The notes: generated from the sequence alone by a model not told the origin. A stretch of DNA of 64,000 bases from Robinsoniella peoriensis (GCF_000797495.1 NZ_JTGN01000019.1:1-64000), one strand, 5' to 3'; shown: positions 16,076 to 25,022, counted from the first letter of the stretch. Program-made: numbers and translations.

Positions 16076-16876
16076 TCATCTGAAATATTTCTTAAAAAAC
16101 GCAAGTGCTTTTGGAGCACTTACCCCATAATCATGGGTATATGCCTCACAGCTGACGCGTCCGTCATAGGATACAGCTTTCAGTGCATCTATAAAGGGCT
16201 GATAAGTTTCTTCCTCTATGGACTCCGGGTATACACGCCCATCCGGTCTTGCAAAATGAACGTGTCGCAAATACTCTTTTCCTTCTTTCAACAGGTGTTC
16301 AACCGGTTCTTTTTCTTCCGTCAAATGATAAAAATCAACCAGTACCTTAACATTCTCTCTATCCACAGCCCTTGCCAGCCGGCATCCTTCTTCAAAAGTA
16401 TTGATTAGGTTACACTCCTGTCTGCGAAGGGGTTCAATCACGATTGTAATATCCAAGTTATGTGCAATGTCATTTACCTGCTGCAATAAAGAAACTACCT
16501 GTTGGTATCCCTGTTCCAGGGGGAATCCGTCCGGTACATTTTTTGCAGGCCCGCTGCCGAACACTACATACTTCACACCTAACCGGTGTGCCCGCTCTAA
16601 TGCCTCTGCAGCATAATTCAAATTGGCTTCCATATCTGCATCCGGACCTGTAAGCCGGTAACCGGTTGGGAAAAAATTATTGCAAACCTCACAATTTACA
16701 CCGGAGGTGTCTACACAATGCTTTAATTTCCCGAATTCATCCTCACTCAAATCCATCATCTGCGCAAGGGGTAATTCTGCATAATCATATCCGCAAGATA
16801 CTAATTGTTCCAGGAATTCGATGCCCGTTCCGTCTGCACCCTCCGCTATCATATTTAGACAACAACCAAATCTCAT
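16076..16876 (-). CDS. Xylose-isomerase-like TIM-barrel sugar isomerase/epimerase
   Basis: A 266-aa protein of the AP-endonuclease-2/xylose-isomerase-like fold. The four metal ligands of the family are at their usual places: Glu in TIVIEPLRRQ, Asp/His in VLVDFYHLTEEKE, His in RHVHFARPDGR and Glu in VSCEAY. Length and motifs fit hydroxypyruvate isomerase, 3-epimerases and OtnI-type enzymes. In this operon it could set the stereochemistry of a keto-acid or convert hydroxypyruvate and tartronate semialdehyde. Its ATG overlaps the stop of the upstream dehydrogenase gene by 4 nt (coupled). Confidence 0.85.
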   Translation of the reverse strand: MRFGCCLNMIAEGADGTGIEFLEQLVSCGYDYAELPLAQMMDLSEDEFGKLKHCVDTSGVNCEVCNNFFPTGYRLTGPDADMEANLNYAAEALERAHRLGVKYVVFGSGPAKNVPDGFPLEQGYQQVVSLLQQVNDIAHNLDITIVIEPLRRQECNLINTFEEGCRLARAVDRENVKVLVDFYHLTEEKEPVEHLLKEGKEYLRHVHFARPDGRVYPESIEEETYQPFIDALKAVSYDGRVSCEAYTHDYGVSAPKALAFFKKYFR

Positions 16877-17919
16877 TTTCTTTTACCTCTTTTTATACTG
16901 GGATCAATCATGACTTTTATATAATCATCCGGGTTCATATGCAAATCATCCATAGCATCTTTTACTTCCTCCAGAGAAATTGTTTTCGTTATCAGCTTTG
17001 CTGCATTCAATCTGCCGCTTCCAATTAAATCCACTACTTCTCCAAATTCTTCATGGGTATAGTTAAAGGAGCCAATCACTCTGCGGGCAGAGCATACGAT
17101 ATCCTGCATATTAATTTCCATTTCCTTTTGGGACATTCCCACCCAGATTGCCTGTCCGCCGATTTTCAGGCACTTAATGGACTGGTTGGCTGCAGCCTGA
17201 ACGCCCACTGCCTCAATGGAAGTATCAATCATCCTCCCATCCGTATATCTGGAAACAGCTTCCATATAATCTTCATCCTTAGGATTAATTACCTCATCCG
17301 CTCCAAAGGCTCTTGCCGCAGCAAGTCTTGTATCACTTAAATCCGAAACTATGATCCTGCCCGGATTCTGTAATTTTACAATCTGCAAAATGCAAAGCCC
17401 AATGGCACCGGCTCCAATAATCAGCACATTCTGGCCTTCTAAATTTCCTGCCTTCTTCACCGCTCCGTATGCAACCGCATAAGGCTCTGCCAAAGCACCG
17501 ATTTCATAATCCGTATTATCCGGTAACTTATACAGAAGTTTTTCGGGTACTGCTGCATATTCAGCCATCGCCCCGTTTACCGTCAGTACACCAAAGAATC
17601 TTTTATTCAGGCACATATTTGTCAGTCCTCTTTTACAGTTTTCACAGGTACCGCAGAAGTGAATCGGCTGAACGATTACTCTGTCACCCTCTTTAAACTT
17701 TGTGGCACCTGCCCCCGGCTTCACTACCTCAGCCGCGAACTCATGCCCCATCGTCATTGGTGCAATCCTTCTTCCCGTCAAACCCAGATATCCGTGCACA
17801 TCACTTCCGCAGATACCACATGCCCTGACTCTCAGAAGCACTTCCTGTTCCCGGGGAACCGGCATCTGCTCTTCCTGTATTTCTAATTTGCCTGGTCCCA
17901 TATATTTTAATGCTTTCAT
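16873..17919 (-). CDS. Zinc-dependent medium-chain dehydrogenase (idonate/sorbitol/threonine DH-like)
   Basis: A 348-aa MDR enzyme. The catalytic zinc site is in ACGICGSDVHGY and TMGHEFAAEV; the four structural-zinc cysteines lie in HFCGTCENCKRGLTNMC; the Rossmann glycines are in VLIIGAGAIGLCILQ, followed by the Asp of IIVSDLSD, which suggests NAD preference. Such enzymes oxidise a secondary alcohol next to a polyol end; L-idonate 5-dehydrogenase, which oxidises the penultimate carbon of an aldonate, belongs here. GGAGG lies before the ATG at 17919 (the ATG at 17943 precedes it). Behind a GntP aldonate permease it is the likely first oxidising step. Confidence 0.9.
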   Translation of the reverse strand: MKALKYMGPGKLEIQEEQMPVPREQEVLLRVRACGICGSDVHGYLGLTGRRIAPMTMGHEFAAEVVKPGAGATKFKEGDRVIVQPIHFCGTCENCKRGLTNMCLNKRFFGVLTVNGAMAEYAAVPEKLLYKLPDNTDYEIGALAEPYAVAYGAVKKAGNLEGQNVLIIGAGAIGLCILQIVKLQNPGRIIVSDLSDTRLAAARAFGADEVINPKDEDYMEAVSRYTDGRMIDTSIEAVGVQAAANQSIKCLKIGGQAIWVGMSQKEMEINMQDIVCSARRVIGSFNYTHEEFGEVVDLIGSGRLNAAKLITKTISLEEVKDAMDDLHMNPDDYIKVMIDPSIKRGKRK

Positions 17920-17946
17920 TACGTTCTTCCTCCTTTCAAACACACT

Positions 17947-19317
17947 CTAGAATACCGGGAATACCAATGCCCCGATAATTGCTAATATAAAGATACAGAT
18001 TGCTGATATAAAAGACCCCAGTGTATAAGTTTTCAAACCGCCGGTCACCGTTAATCCCGACAAATTCGTTGCCACCCAGAATCCACTGTCATTTACATGC
18101 CCCACACTATTTCCGCCTGCCAGACATGCCATGGCAATATAAACCGGATGTATGCCCACCGTTGGTGCCAGGGTTGCCATAATCGTCATAGAGGTTAGTC
18201 CTGCTACCGTACCGGAACCCTGAGCTACACGGAAGATAAATCCGATGAAGAATGCCAGGAACAATACCACAATGGCAGAACTAGTATCCAGTCCCAGCTT
18301 GTCAACTAAAATTGTACCAATATCGGTTGCTTTGATCACTGCACCGAAAGAACCGCCGGCTCCGGTAATCAGAAGAACTACTCCGGCAGCCTTTAATGCT
18401 TCTCCGGCAGAGTTTTCAATATTTTTCTTACCAATATATTTATAACCTAATAAATAAGATGCCAGTGCGCCTAATAGAAGAGCCGTTAATTTATTGCCCA
18501 GGAACTGGCTGATTATTGGCTGATTCTCTTCTCCAAATATTGCCGTTCCCACGGTTCCGCATAAAATGCAGATAATAGGAACTACAATTGGCAGCAGCGA
18601 GATGAAAAAGCTTGGTCTGTTCTCCTTGATCACTTTACCCTGTTCTTCTAATTCTTTCACAACATTTGAAGAATGATTTACATCCTTTTCCTCATTCCAG
18701 AAATGCCTGTCATGAATTTTGGTATACAAAAATACACTAACCGTTACCGTAATAATACCGAAAATCAATCCGAAGATCAGCATGATGCCCAGGTCAAACC
18801 CGAAGATATCCGGTGCTGCCAATGGATTCGGGGTTGGCGGAACGATACAATGGGCAGTGGTTGCACCAATCGTAAGTGCCCCCGTTGTATATGCCATCGG
18901 TTTGTTGATCTGCCTTGTAATAGCAATTCCGATTGGAATCAGAATCACAAAGGTAACATCAAAATAAACCGGTATGGATAATACAAAGCCCGTAAATGCA
19001 ATGGCATATAAAGCTTTTTTAGCAGGGAATTTTCTGACAAGCGTTTCTGCAATTACGCTCGCCCCGCCGCTGTCTGACAGCAACTGGCCTAAAATAACAC
19101 CAAATCCGATAGGCAGTCCCATACTGGACATCATGCTGCCGAAGCCGTCTGAAATCTGCGTAATTGTACCCATGACACCCAATTTTGATGCAATCCCCAT
19201 ATATAAGCAGGCAATAATCATTGCAATACTTGGGTTGATTTTCAAAACCATAATTAAAAACAAAATAATTGCAATCGAAATGACCAGATTAATAATTAAT
19301 AAAGTACCAACGTCCAT
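17947..19317 (-). CDS. GntP-family gluconate:H+ symporter-like permease
   Basis: A 456-aa membrane protein with about 12-14 helices. The GntP signatures are visible: GFGSMMSSMGLPIGFGVILG, VPPTPNPLAAPDIFGFDLG and AQGSGTVAGLTSMTI with VGHVNDSGFW. Family members import gluconate, idonate, fructuronate or short hydroxy acids such as glycerate. AGGGGGG stands 5 nt before the ATG. It marks the island as one for an aldonic or related acid. Its gene lies between the GarR-like reductase and the dehydrogenase genes on one strand. Confidence 0.93.
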   Translation of the reverse strand: MDVGTLLIINLVISIAIILFLIMVLKINPSIAMIIACLYMGIASKLGVMGTITQISDGFGSMMSSMGLPIGFGVILGQLLSDSGGASVIAETLVRKFPAKKALYAIAFTGFVLSIPVYFDVTFVILIPIGIAITRQINKPMAYTTGALTIGATTAHCIVPPTPNPLAAPDIFGFDLGIMLIFGLIFGIITVTVSVFLYTKIHDRHFWNEEKDVNHSSNVVKELEEQGKVIKENRPSFFISLLPIVVPIICILCGTVGTAIFGEENQPIISQFLGNKLTALLLGALASYLLGYKYIGKKNIENSAGEALKAAGVVLLITGAGGSFGAVIKATDIGTILVDKLGLDTSSAIVVLFLAFFIGFIFRVAQGSGTVAGLTSMTIMATLAPTVGIHPVYIAMACLAGGNSVGHVNDSGFWVATNLSGLTVTGGLKTYTLGSFISAICIFILAIIGALVFPVF

Positions 19318-19405
19318 AAAGACCCCCCTAGTAGATGATATCTGCCGGAATTCGAGCTTGTTTGAAATTTACTTTCTGACACACCCCGGTCCGAACAGAT
19401 TCAGA

Positions 19406-20290
19406 TTATCCGCGGATTTCTACACCTGTAATTTTTTCATAATACTTTGCAATTGCACTGTGATCTTGCTGCCCGCATCCGTCAGCACGTAGCGTCTGCA
19501 GCATTTCCATGGCCAATGCGGTCATCGGAAGCGGTGCGCCGACTCCATGGCCTGTTTCCAAAGCATTATTCAGATCCTTAATATGTAAATCAATTTTAAA
19601 TCCCGGATTAAAGTTGCCTGCTGTAATCATTGGTATCTTAGCATTCATAACTGTGGAGCCTGCCAGCCCGCCTTTAATTGCGTCAAATACCCTCACCGGA
19701 TCCACTCCTGCTTTTGTGGATAACATAAATGCTTCCGATACAGCAGCAATATTCAATGCCACAATAACCTGATTGGCTAATTTCGTTGTATTTCCTGCAC
19801 CGATGTCACCACAGTGTACCGCACTGCCCCCCATCACCATTAGCAGATCATACACCTGGTCGAAGACCTTTTTATCTCCGCCAACCATAATTGACATGGT
19901 TCCGTCAATTGCTTTTGGCTCGCCGCCGGATACCGGTGCATCAATCATTTTTACTCCCTTTCCGGCACATGCCCTGGAAATCTCCTGGGATGCAAGCGGT
20001 GCTATCGAACTCATGTCAATTAATATGCTTCCTTCCTGTGCACCTTCCAGAACTCCGTTTTCTCCCATAACAGCCGCTTTTACATGTGGTGAATTAGGCA
20101 GCATGGTAATAATGGTTTTACACTGTTGTGCAACTGCTTTGGAAGATTGTGCGGGAACTGCCCCATCCGCTGCCGCTTCCTCAACATTTGCCTCCATTAC
20201 GTCAAATGCCACAACCTCATATCCCGCTTTTAGCAGGTTTCTAACCATTGGTTTCCCCATGATTCCCAGTCCGATAAAGCCTACTTTCAT
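19406..20290 (-). CDS. Tartronate semialdehyde (2-hydroxy-3-oxopropionate) reductase-like
   Basis: A 294-aa beta-hydroxyacid dehydrogenase. Motifs: NAD-binding GFIGLGIMGKPM (4-15), the substrate loop DAPVSGGEPKAIDGTMS, and the catalytic Lys in NTTKLANQ (about 171). Length and sequence fit GarR/GlxR, which reduces tartronate semialdehyde to D-glycerate; 3-hydroxyisobutyrate dehydrogenase is the alternative. The glycerate kinase in the same island supports GarR. Of the three in-frame ATGs, the one at 20290 has GGAGG at 8 nt and is chosen. Confidence 0.85.
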   Translation of the reverse strand: MKVGFIGLGIMGKPMVRNLLKAGYEVVAFDVMEANVEEAAADGAVPAQSSKAVAQQCKTIITMLPNSPHVKAAVMGENGVLEGAQEGSILIDMSSIAPLASQEISRACAGKGVKMIDAPVSGGEPKAIDGTMSIMVGGDKKVFDQVYDLLMVMGGSAVHCGDIGAGNTTKLANQVIVALNIAAVSEAFMLSTKAGVDPVRVFDAIKGGLAGSTVMNAKIPMITAGNFNPGFKIDLHIKDLNNALETGHGVGAPLPMTALAMEMLQTLRADGCGQQDHSAIAKYYEKITGVEIRG

Positions 20291-20339
20291 TTTCATTACC
20301 TCCATTTTCTAAAATGTTTTTGATTTGTGATTATTCTAA

Positions 20340-21272
20340 TCAGTTAAAGTTATCCATCTTTTCGATAGCTTCCACAATACGCTCTTTCGTCAGTCCGTGG
20401 TAGTGCAGCACATCCGCATAGTTATGTGCGCTGCAGCCGAATGTGTCATGAATTCCTACAAACTCAATGGGTTTGCATTCTTTGCAGATTGCCTCTGCAA
20501 TAGCAGATCCCATCCCTCCGGCTACATTATGTTCTTCTGCTGTCACGACTGCTTTTGCATCTTTTACAAGCTGGATAACAGCCTCCTGATTCAATGGTTT
20601 TATAGTGCTGACATTGACTACCTTTACAGACACTTTTCCTTCCAATTCTTCTGCTGCTTTTAATGCAAGCCCCACCATAATTCCGGCAGCAAATACAACG
20701 ATATCTTTTCCTTCTTTTAAAACTGACGGCATCCCGATCTCAAATTTTTTGCCTTCCGGCGTTACATTTTCATAATCATTTCGATTCAACCGGATATAAC
20801 AGGGACCATTGTATTCTGTAATTGCCTTTACTGCTTCCACGGTTTCATTGGCATCTGCCGGACAAATTACCGTCATGTTGGGGACAGCCCGGAAGATTGC
20901 CATATCTTCCACACACTGGTGGGTCGCCCCATCACCAAAATCAGACATTCCCGAAGAAGAACCACATATTTTAACATTTAATTTTCCAATTGCGATCGTC
21001 TGGCGGATCTGATCAAATGCCCTTCCTCCAGAAAATACGGCAAAAGAATTTGTAAATGGGATTTTTCCGGTTTGTGCAAGCCCTGCCGCAACCGATGTCA
21101 TGTTCGCCTCTGCAATACCCATTTCAAAATGCCTGTCGGGATACGCTTCTTCGAACAGCTTACCCATTGTAGAACCTCCAAGATCAGCATCCAGCACTAC
21201 AATATTTTTGTTTTCTTTTCCTAACTCCACCAGTGTTCTGCCGTAAGCGATTCTCTGATTTGTATAACTCAT
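20340..21272 (-). CDS. Transketolase, C-terminal subunit
   Basis: A 310-aa protein equal to the pyrimidine-binding and C-terminal domains of transketolase: FEMGIAEANMTSVAAGLA carries the catalytic Glu that activates ThDP; ASGMSDFGDGATHQ (SSGMSDFGDGATHQ in the sequence) and FVGIHDTFGCSA are family segments. It works only with the N-terminal subunit, whose gene ends 15 nt before it. AAAGGAGG lies 7-8 nt before the ATG. Split transketolases are common in Clostridia; here the gene is inside a sugar-acid operon, not with pentose-phosphate genes. Confidence 0.93.
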   Translation of the reverse strand: MSYTNQRIAYGRTLVELGKENKNIVVLDADLGGSTMGKLFEEAYPDRHFEMGIAEANMTSVAAGLAQTGKIPFTNSFAVFSGGRAFDQIRQTIAIGKLNVKICGSSSGMSDFGDGATHQCVEDMAIFRAVPNMTVICPADANETVEAVKAITEYNGPCYIRLNRNDYENVTPEGKKFEIGMPSVLKEGKDIVVFAAGIMVGLALKAAEELEGKVSVKVVNVSTIKPLNQEAVIQLVKDAKAVVTAEEHNVAGGMGSAIAEAICKECKPIEFVGIHDTFGCSAHNYADVLHYHGLTKERIVEAIEKMDNFN

Positions 21273-21286
21273 TCTCTCAGCCTCCT

Positions 21287-22111
21287 TTAAGATAATTCTG
21301 CAATAGCCTGTTTATAATTTTCTTCTGTCAGCATTCCATTATGAAATCCCACTACATTTTCTGCGAAGCTTACGCCCTTGCCTTTTACAGTATTTGCAAC
21401 AATCATGGTCGGTTTTCCTTTAACCGTATCTGCTTCATCCAGCGCACTTAAGATTTCCTGCATGTTGTGTCCATCTATTTCAATGACATTCCACCCAAAG
21501 CCTTCCCATTTCTCAATTATGGGATTCGAATTCATCCGATCCACAATTTTACCGTTTGCCTGCAGCCCGTTTCTATCCAGAATGGCTACGAGATTATCTG
21601 CCTTATATGCACTTGCAGCCATAGCCGCTTCCCATATCTGGCCTTCTGCCATTTCACCGTCTCCGCAGAGCACATATACTTTCCGGCCGATCCCGTCCAG
21701 TTTCATCCCCAGTGCCATTCCAAGACCAATTGACAGCCCCTGTCCCAGTGAACCGGTCCCGGCTTCAATCCCAGGTGTTTTCAATACATCCGGATGCCCC
21801 TGCAGGTAAGAACCGATTTCTTTGGTGGTCTTCAAATCTGCCACCGGGAAATAACCGGCTTCTGATAAAGCTGCATACTGCAGGATTGCCACATGTCCCT
21901 TACTTAATAAAAACCGGTCTCTGTCCTCCATTTTCGGATTCACGGGATCATGTTTCATCTTGTAAAAATATAAAGCAGTTACGATGTCAGCAGAAGAATT
22001 AGATCCTCCGATATGACCGGCAACCCCTACACCGATGCTAACGACCACATCTTTTCTGATTTGCTTTGCTTTCGTCTGAAGCTCTTCAATCAACTTATTG
22101 TCATAAACCAT
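21287..22111 (-). CDS. Transketolase, N-terminal (ThDP-binding) subunit
   Basis: A 274-aa subunit with the ThDP motif starting VLCGDGEMAEGQIWEA and ending near AILDRNGLQ, plus LLSKGHVAILQYAAL and GTGSLGQGLSIGLGMALG, which belong to the transketolase N-terminus. It is the first gene of the operon. GAAGGAGGAAATGG precedes the ATG. A promoter and a putative operator lie in the 100 bp upstream. With the C-terminal subunit it moves two-carbon ketol units between sugars. Confidence 0.94.
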   Translation of the reverse strand: MVYDNKLIEELQTKAKQIRKDVVVSIGVGVAGHIGGSNSSADIVTALYFYKMKHDPVNPKMEDRDRFLLSKGHVAILQYAALSEAGYFPVADLKTTKEIGSYLQGHPDVLKTPGIEAGTGSLGQGLSIGLGMALGMKLDGIGRKVYVLCGDGEMAEGQIWEAAMAASAYKADNLVAILDRNGLQANGKIVDRMNSNPIIEKWEGFGWNVIEIDGHNMQEILSALDEADTVKGKPTMIVANTVKGKGVSFAENVVGFHNGMLTEENYKQAIAELS

Positions 22112-22134
22112 TCCATTTCCTCCTTCACTATTTT

Positions 22135-22148
22135 GTATGTTGTTATAT
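22135..22148. promoter_or_regulatory. Putative FadR-type operator ahead of the transketolase operon
   Basis: GTATGTTGTTATAT shares the pattern GTAYGTTGTYATAY with the site ahead of the regulator gene at 15726-15739. It lies between the predicted transcription start (about 22170) and the start codon, a position suited to a repressor roadblock. A partial third copy (GTTGTATTAC) is at 22153-22162. Confidence 0.5.
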
Positions 22149-22176
22149 GTCAGTTGTATTACAGGTGATGAGTAGA

Positions 22177-22205
22177 ATATTACTCTTCTCTGGCATTTTT
22201 GTCAA
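22177..22205 (-). promoter_or_regulatory. Promoter of the transketolase operon
   Basis: On the minus strand: TTGACA (22205-22200), 17-nt spacer, TAATAT (22182-22177). Confidence 0.6.
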
Positions 22206-22410
22206 TAGAAATGGTTTATTTAATATTTTTTTGTTTATTATATATAATTTATTATTTGAATTTTTGTTTATATTTTTATTAGATGAAAAAAATTAAATAA
22301 AGTTTTCAGACGTCCGTAAACTCTACGGAGCGTTTATTGCTTTTATTCTAATTTATAGATATGCTTAGATTCGGTAAAGAAAAACAGGCTGTACTTAGGA
22401 AGGAAAAATA

Positions 22411-22580
22411 ATGAGTAATTTTCAACCAATAGATATACCGACATGGCCTATGACACAGGCTTTTTACTGAAAATGGCATCAACCAGCTATACCGTCAATG
22501 TCAATATGGATGTGACAATTCTTAGAAAAAAACTAAAAGAATGCGGGTATAAGTTTTTTCCGGAAAATCTTCAAAGTAAG
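22411..22580 (+). pseudogene. Chloramphenicol acetyltransferase-like (CatA) fragment
   Basis: AGGAAGG precedes an ATG and MSNFQPIDIPTWPMTQAFY, which then stops (22468); in another frame the protein resumes as KMASTSYTVNVNMDVTILRK, KLKECGYKFFP. This is the N-terminus of a type A chloramphenicol acetyltransferase-like protein (usually about 215 aa), with a frameshift near residue 19 and loss of everything after about residue 55, including the catalytic HHxxxDG motif. It cannot be active. Confidence 0.7.
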
Positions 22581-22600
22581 GGTTTTGCACAGTACGAGAA

Positions 22601-22629
22601 CCGCCCCGGCTCATATTCAGCCGGGGCGG
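22601..22629. terminator. Perfect GC-rich hairpin between convergent units
   Basis: CCGCCCCGGC and GCCGGGGCGG flank a 9-nt loop. It lies 27 nt after the stop of the ABC operon. Only short T runs follow on either strand, so termination would be weak. Confidence 0.5.
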
Positions 22630-22655
22630 CAGCCCTTTCCCTCATTTATAATCAC

Positions 22656-23375
22656 TCAGGATACTAAAACTTTCAATTCCCCCGCATCCATCTCGCATAC
22701 CGTATCACACAGCATCTCAATATCGGCGGCATTATGGCTGACCAGGAAAATCGTCTTTCCCTGGTCATTTAATTCCAACATCAGATCGTACACTTCCTGC
22801 ACTCCCCGCTTGTCCAAACCGTTAAAGGGCTCATCTAAGATTAAGATATCTGGGTCTTCCATGATCGCCTGGGCAATCCCCAGCCGTTCCCGCATTCCCA
22901 TAGAATATTTTCCCACATGCTTCTTTGACTCTGCATCCAGCCCTACGCGCCGGATTGCACTCCGGATTGTTTCATCATCAATTTCCCCTCTTAACGATGC
23001 CAGTAATTTTAAGTTCTTAAACCCGGAAAGATTCGGAAGAAATCCCGGACTTTCGATAATCATTCCTAAAGATTCCGGGAAATCGATATCCCTTCCTACC
23101 AGTTTTCCCTCTACATAAATCCGTCCTTTAGTTGGAAATAAAAATCCGCAGATACATTTTAACAGCACCGTTTTTCCGGATCCATTCATCCCTACAATAC
23201 CGTGCACCATTCCACATGCAAAATCATGCGTAATATTCTTTAATACTTTCTCCTCACCAAAATCTCTGCACACATTTCTTAAACTGATTGCAATATTCTC
23301 CATCTTATTCACCATCTCTATCCCTCTGCCGTATTCCAAACCCGCCTTCACTATTGCCGCAAATAAGTTCTTCAC
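22656..23375 (-). CDS. ABC transporter ATP-binding protein
   Basis: A 239-aa ATPase with Walker A GMNGSGKT, signature YSMGMRERLGIAQA and Walker B ILILDEPFNGLD, followed by the H-loop in FLVSHNA. The Q-loop region (ESPGFLPN) fits the antibiotic-resistance/peptide exporter branch. The frame starts at GTG 23375, whose G is the last base of the upstream permease's TAG stop (coupled); a later ATG at about 23315 after AGAGGG is an alternative and would remove an unusual 20-residue N-terminus. It energises the two permeases upstream. Confidence 0.9.
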   Translation of the reverse strand: MKNLFAAIVKAGLEYGRGIEMVNKMENIAISLRNVCRDFGEEKVLKNITHDFACGMVHGIVGMNGSGKTVLLKCICGFLFPTKGRIYVEGKLVGRDIDFPESLGMIIESPGFLPNLSGFKNLKLLASLRGEIDDETIRSAIRRVGLDAESKKHVGKYSMGMRERLGIAQAIMEDPDILILDEPFNGLDKRGVQEVYDLMLELNDQGKTIFLVSHNAADIEMLCDTVCEMDAGELKVLVS

Positions 23376-24271
23376 TACTCATTTAGCTGCAGGAAATGAA
23401 ATTCATATCTATGCGCCATTTTGCAGATAAGCAGTAAAATAATTATTAAAATTCCCCCAAACATGCCTGTACTCATCCATATCCGGGGAAGATAATCATA
23501 TCCAAAATTATGCATATAATAAGTGGCATGATTAAGAGGAGAGAGCCATCCAACTGCTAAATTTGCTTTATATTCCATCGTCTGGGGTAATTGAAACAGT
23601 GCCATAAAAATCTGAGGACTCAACAGCAGTCCGTACAGATTCAAAACAAAAACACTGATTACTCCCATAAACTGGCTTTTACAGAGATTAAAAAGCAGCA
23701 TAACAGAGGCAATCACCAGAGAATACAAGGTAGTCAGTAAAAATATAACCGCTGCACACTGGTATGGATAAGACATTTCCATGGTCTTAACAGATGCCGG
23801 CAGTGCGATCTTTACCCCAACGCCGGAATAACCAAGAAGAGCCCCCGTCTCGCTCCACATATTCCCCGGAAAAGACAGAGGAGCGCAGATGATACAGCTG
23901 ACCGCCAGTAAGAAAGAAGTATAAAGCACTGTAGCAAGCACTACATAGATTACCTGCCCCCATACCCACAGGGACCGCTTCGTCCGATAAAGATAATAAG
24001 GGGTTCCCTGGCTGATAAAAGGCATGTCTGCAAACAGTAAAATCAATAGCAAAGAGGATATCATAATGGAATTCCCATCTCCGAATGTCCATACAAAGGC
24101 CTCCAATATCTGCATATTTGTACCGTAACTTCTCGCCAGGGACACTGCTTTGTCCGATAACATCAGACAAAGTACAAATGCCAGGGCAAAAGTCATAATG
24201 ACTCTGGGATTCTTCTTCCATAGACGGAAATTATAGAACGCAATCTGAAAAGACTGTTTTATGTCACGCAT
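23375..24271 (-). CDS. ABC-2-type membrane permease
   Basis: A 298-aa protein with about six membrane helices (first near 27-45, last near 270-290) and a soluble loop around 140-170. No sequence motif beyond the ABC-2 layout. The ATG overlaps the end of the preceding permease gene by 8 nt. Part of a two-permease, one-ATPase exporter under the control of the upstream two-component system. Confidence 0.8.
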   Translation of the reverse strand: MRDIKQSFQIAFYNFRLWKKNPRVIMTFALAFVLCLMLSDKAVSLARSYGTNMQILEAFVWTFGDGNSIMISSLLLILLFADMPFISQGTPYYLYRTKRSLWVWGQVIYVVLATVLYTSFLLAVSCIICAPLSFPGNMWSETGALLGYSGVGVKIALPASVKTMEMSYPYQCAAVIFLLTTLYSLVIASVMLLFNLCKSQFMGVISVFVLNLYGLLLSPQIFMALFQLPQTMEYKANLAVGWLSPLNHATYYMHNFGYDYLPRIWMSTGMFGGILIIILLLICKMAHRYEFHFLQLNE

Positions 24272-25022
24272 CCTTCAGCCTCCTTTCCATGGTTATCACA
24301 AAAGCCGCTGCTGCTGCAAAACCTACCACAGAAACCATCAGTCCGGCTTCCCAAATCTGTATCACCCTTGGTGCTGCCCACTCACGGGGATTCAGTATAT
24401 ACAGAGAAGAATAATATCTTTCTTGAAATGCATTCAACACATAATACAAAATAAAAGGTGTGGTATATGCCATATATTTGTTTTTCATTACAGCCGCAAA
24501 AAATCCCCCCAGCAATGCCCAGAGGCTGCCGCTAAAACAGGTGAGGACTATCCACCCTGCCGCTTCCGTAAGGTGGGGAAAAATTTCTGTTTTCATGAAA
24601 ATCCCCTGCTTCGGATCTATAAAAACTACCAGTGTTATACCTGCTAAGAGCAGCAGCACCCCAAACAATACTATCAAGCCGCCGGATAAAGCTGTCACAA
24701 TTACTTTTGAACTAAGATATCGTCTCCATCCGGTACGTACAAGTCCTGCTAATGCAAATCGGTACTTCAGTTCATCCGAAAATGCAGCCCCATAAGCAAG
24801 TGAACTAACCAGCGGAATCGCCATCAAAAACAATTCTGAATGGATCACCGCTTCTGCTAAATAAATCCAGCTGCCATGAGAATCATAAACCCTGTTTTCC
24901 TTCATATATGTCACTGCAGGCAATCCACCGCAGATGCCTGCGATGACAAGTCCTATAATGCCGGTAAGGAATCCCATAGATAACACTGCCCTTTTCCAGT
25001 CTGCGAAAAATACTTTTCTCAT
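24264..25022 (-). CDS. ABC-2-type membrane permease
   Basis: A 252-aa protein with about six helices; the N-terminus MRKVFFADWKRAVLSMGFLT resembles lantibiotic-immunity-type (LanEG) permeases. The ATG at 25028 lies 1 nt behind GGAGGT, so the ATG at 25022 (7-nt spacing) is chosen. The ribosome site itself belongs to the dispersed repeat that fills the gap to the lipoprotein gene. Confidence 0.8.
   Translation of the reverse strand: MRKVFFADWKRAVLSMGFLTGIIGLVIAGICGGLPAVTYMKENRVYDSHGSWIYLAEAVIHSELFLMAIPLVSSLAYGAAFSDELKYRFALAGLVRTGWRRYLSSKVIVTALSGGLIVLFGVLLLLAGITLVVFIDPKQGIFMKTEIFPHLTEAAGWIVLTCFSGSLWALLGGFFAAVMKNKYMAYTTPFILYYVLNAFQERYYSSLYILNPREWAAPRVIQIWEAGLMVSVVGFAAAAAFVITMERRLKDA

Noticed and set aside
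15751..16119. 122-codon minus-strand frame in the gap of the catabolic island
   Set aside because: No ribosome site, odd composition, overlaps the isomerase end, and the DNA looks like a structured repeat.
22443..22667. 74-codon frame as a small protein of its own
   Set aside because: Its first part is the second frame of a frameshifted cat-like gene and its last part reads through a GC-rich hairpin.
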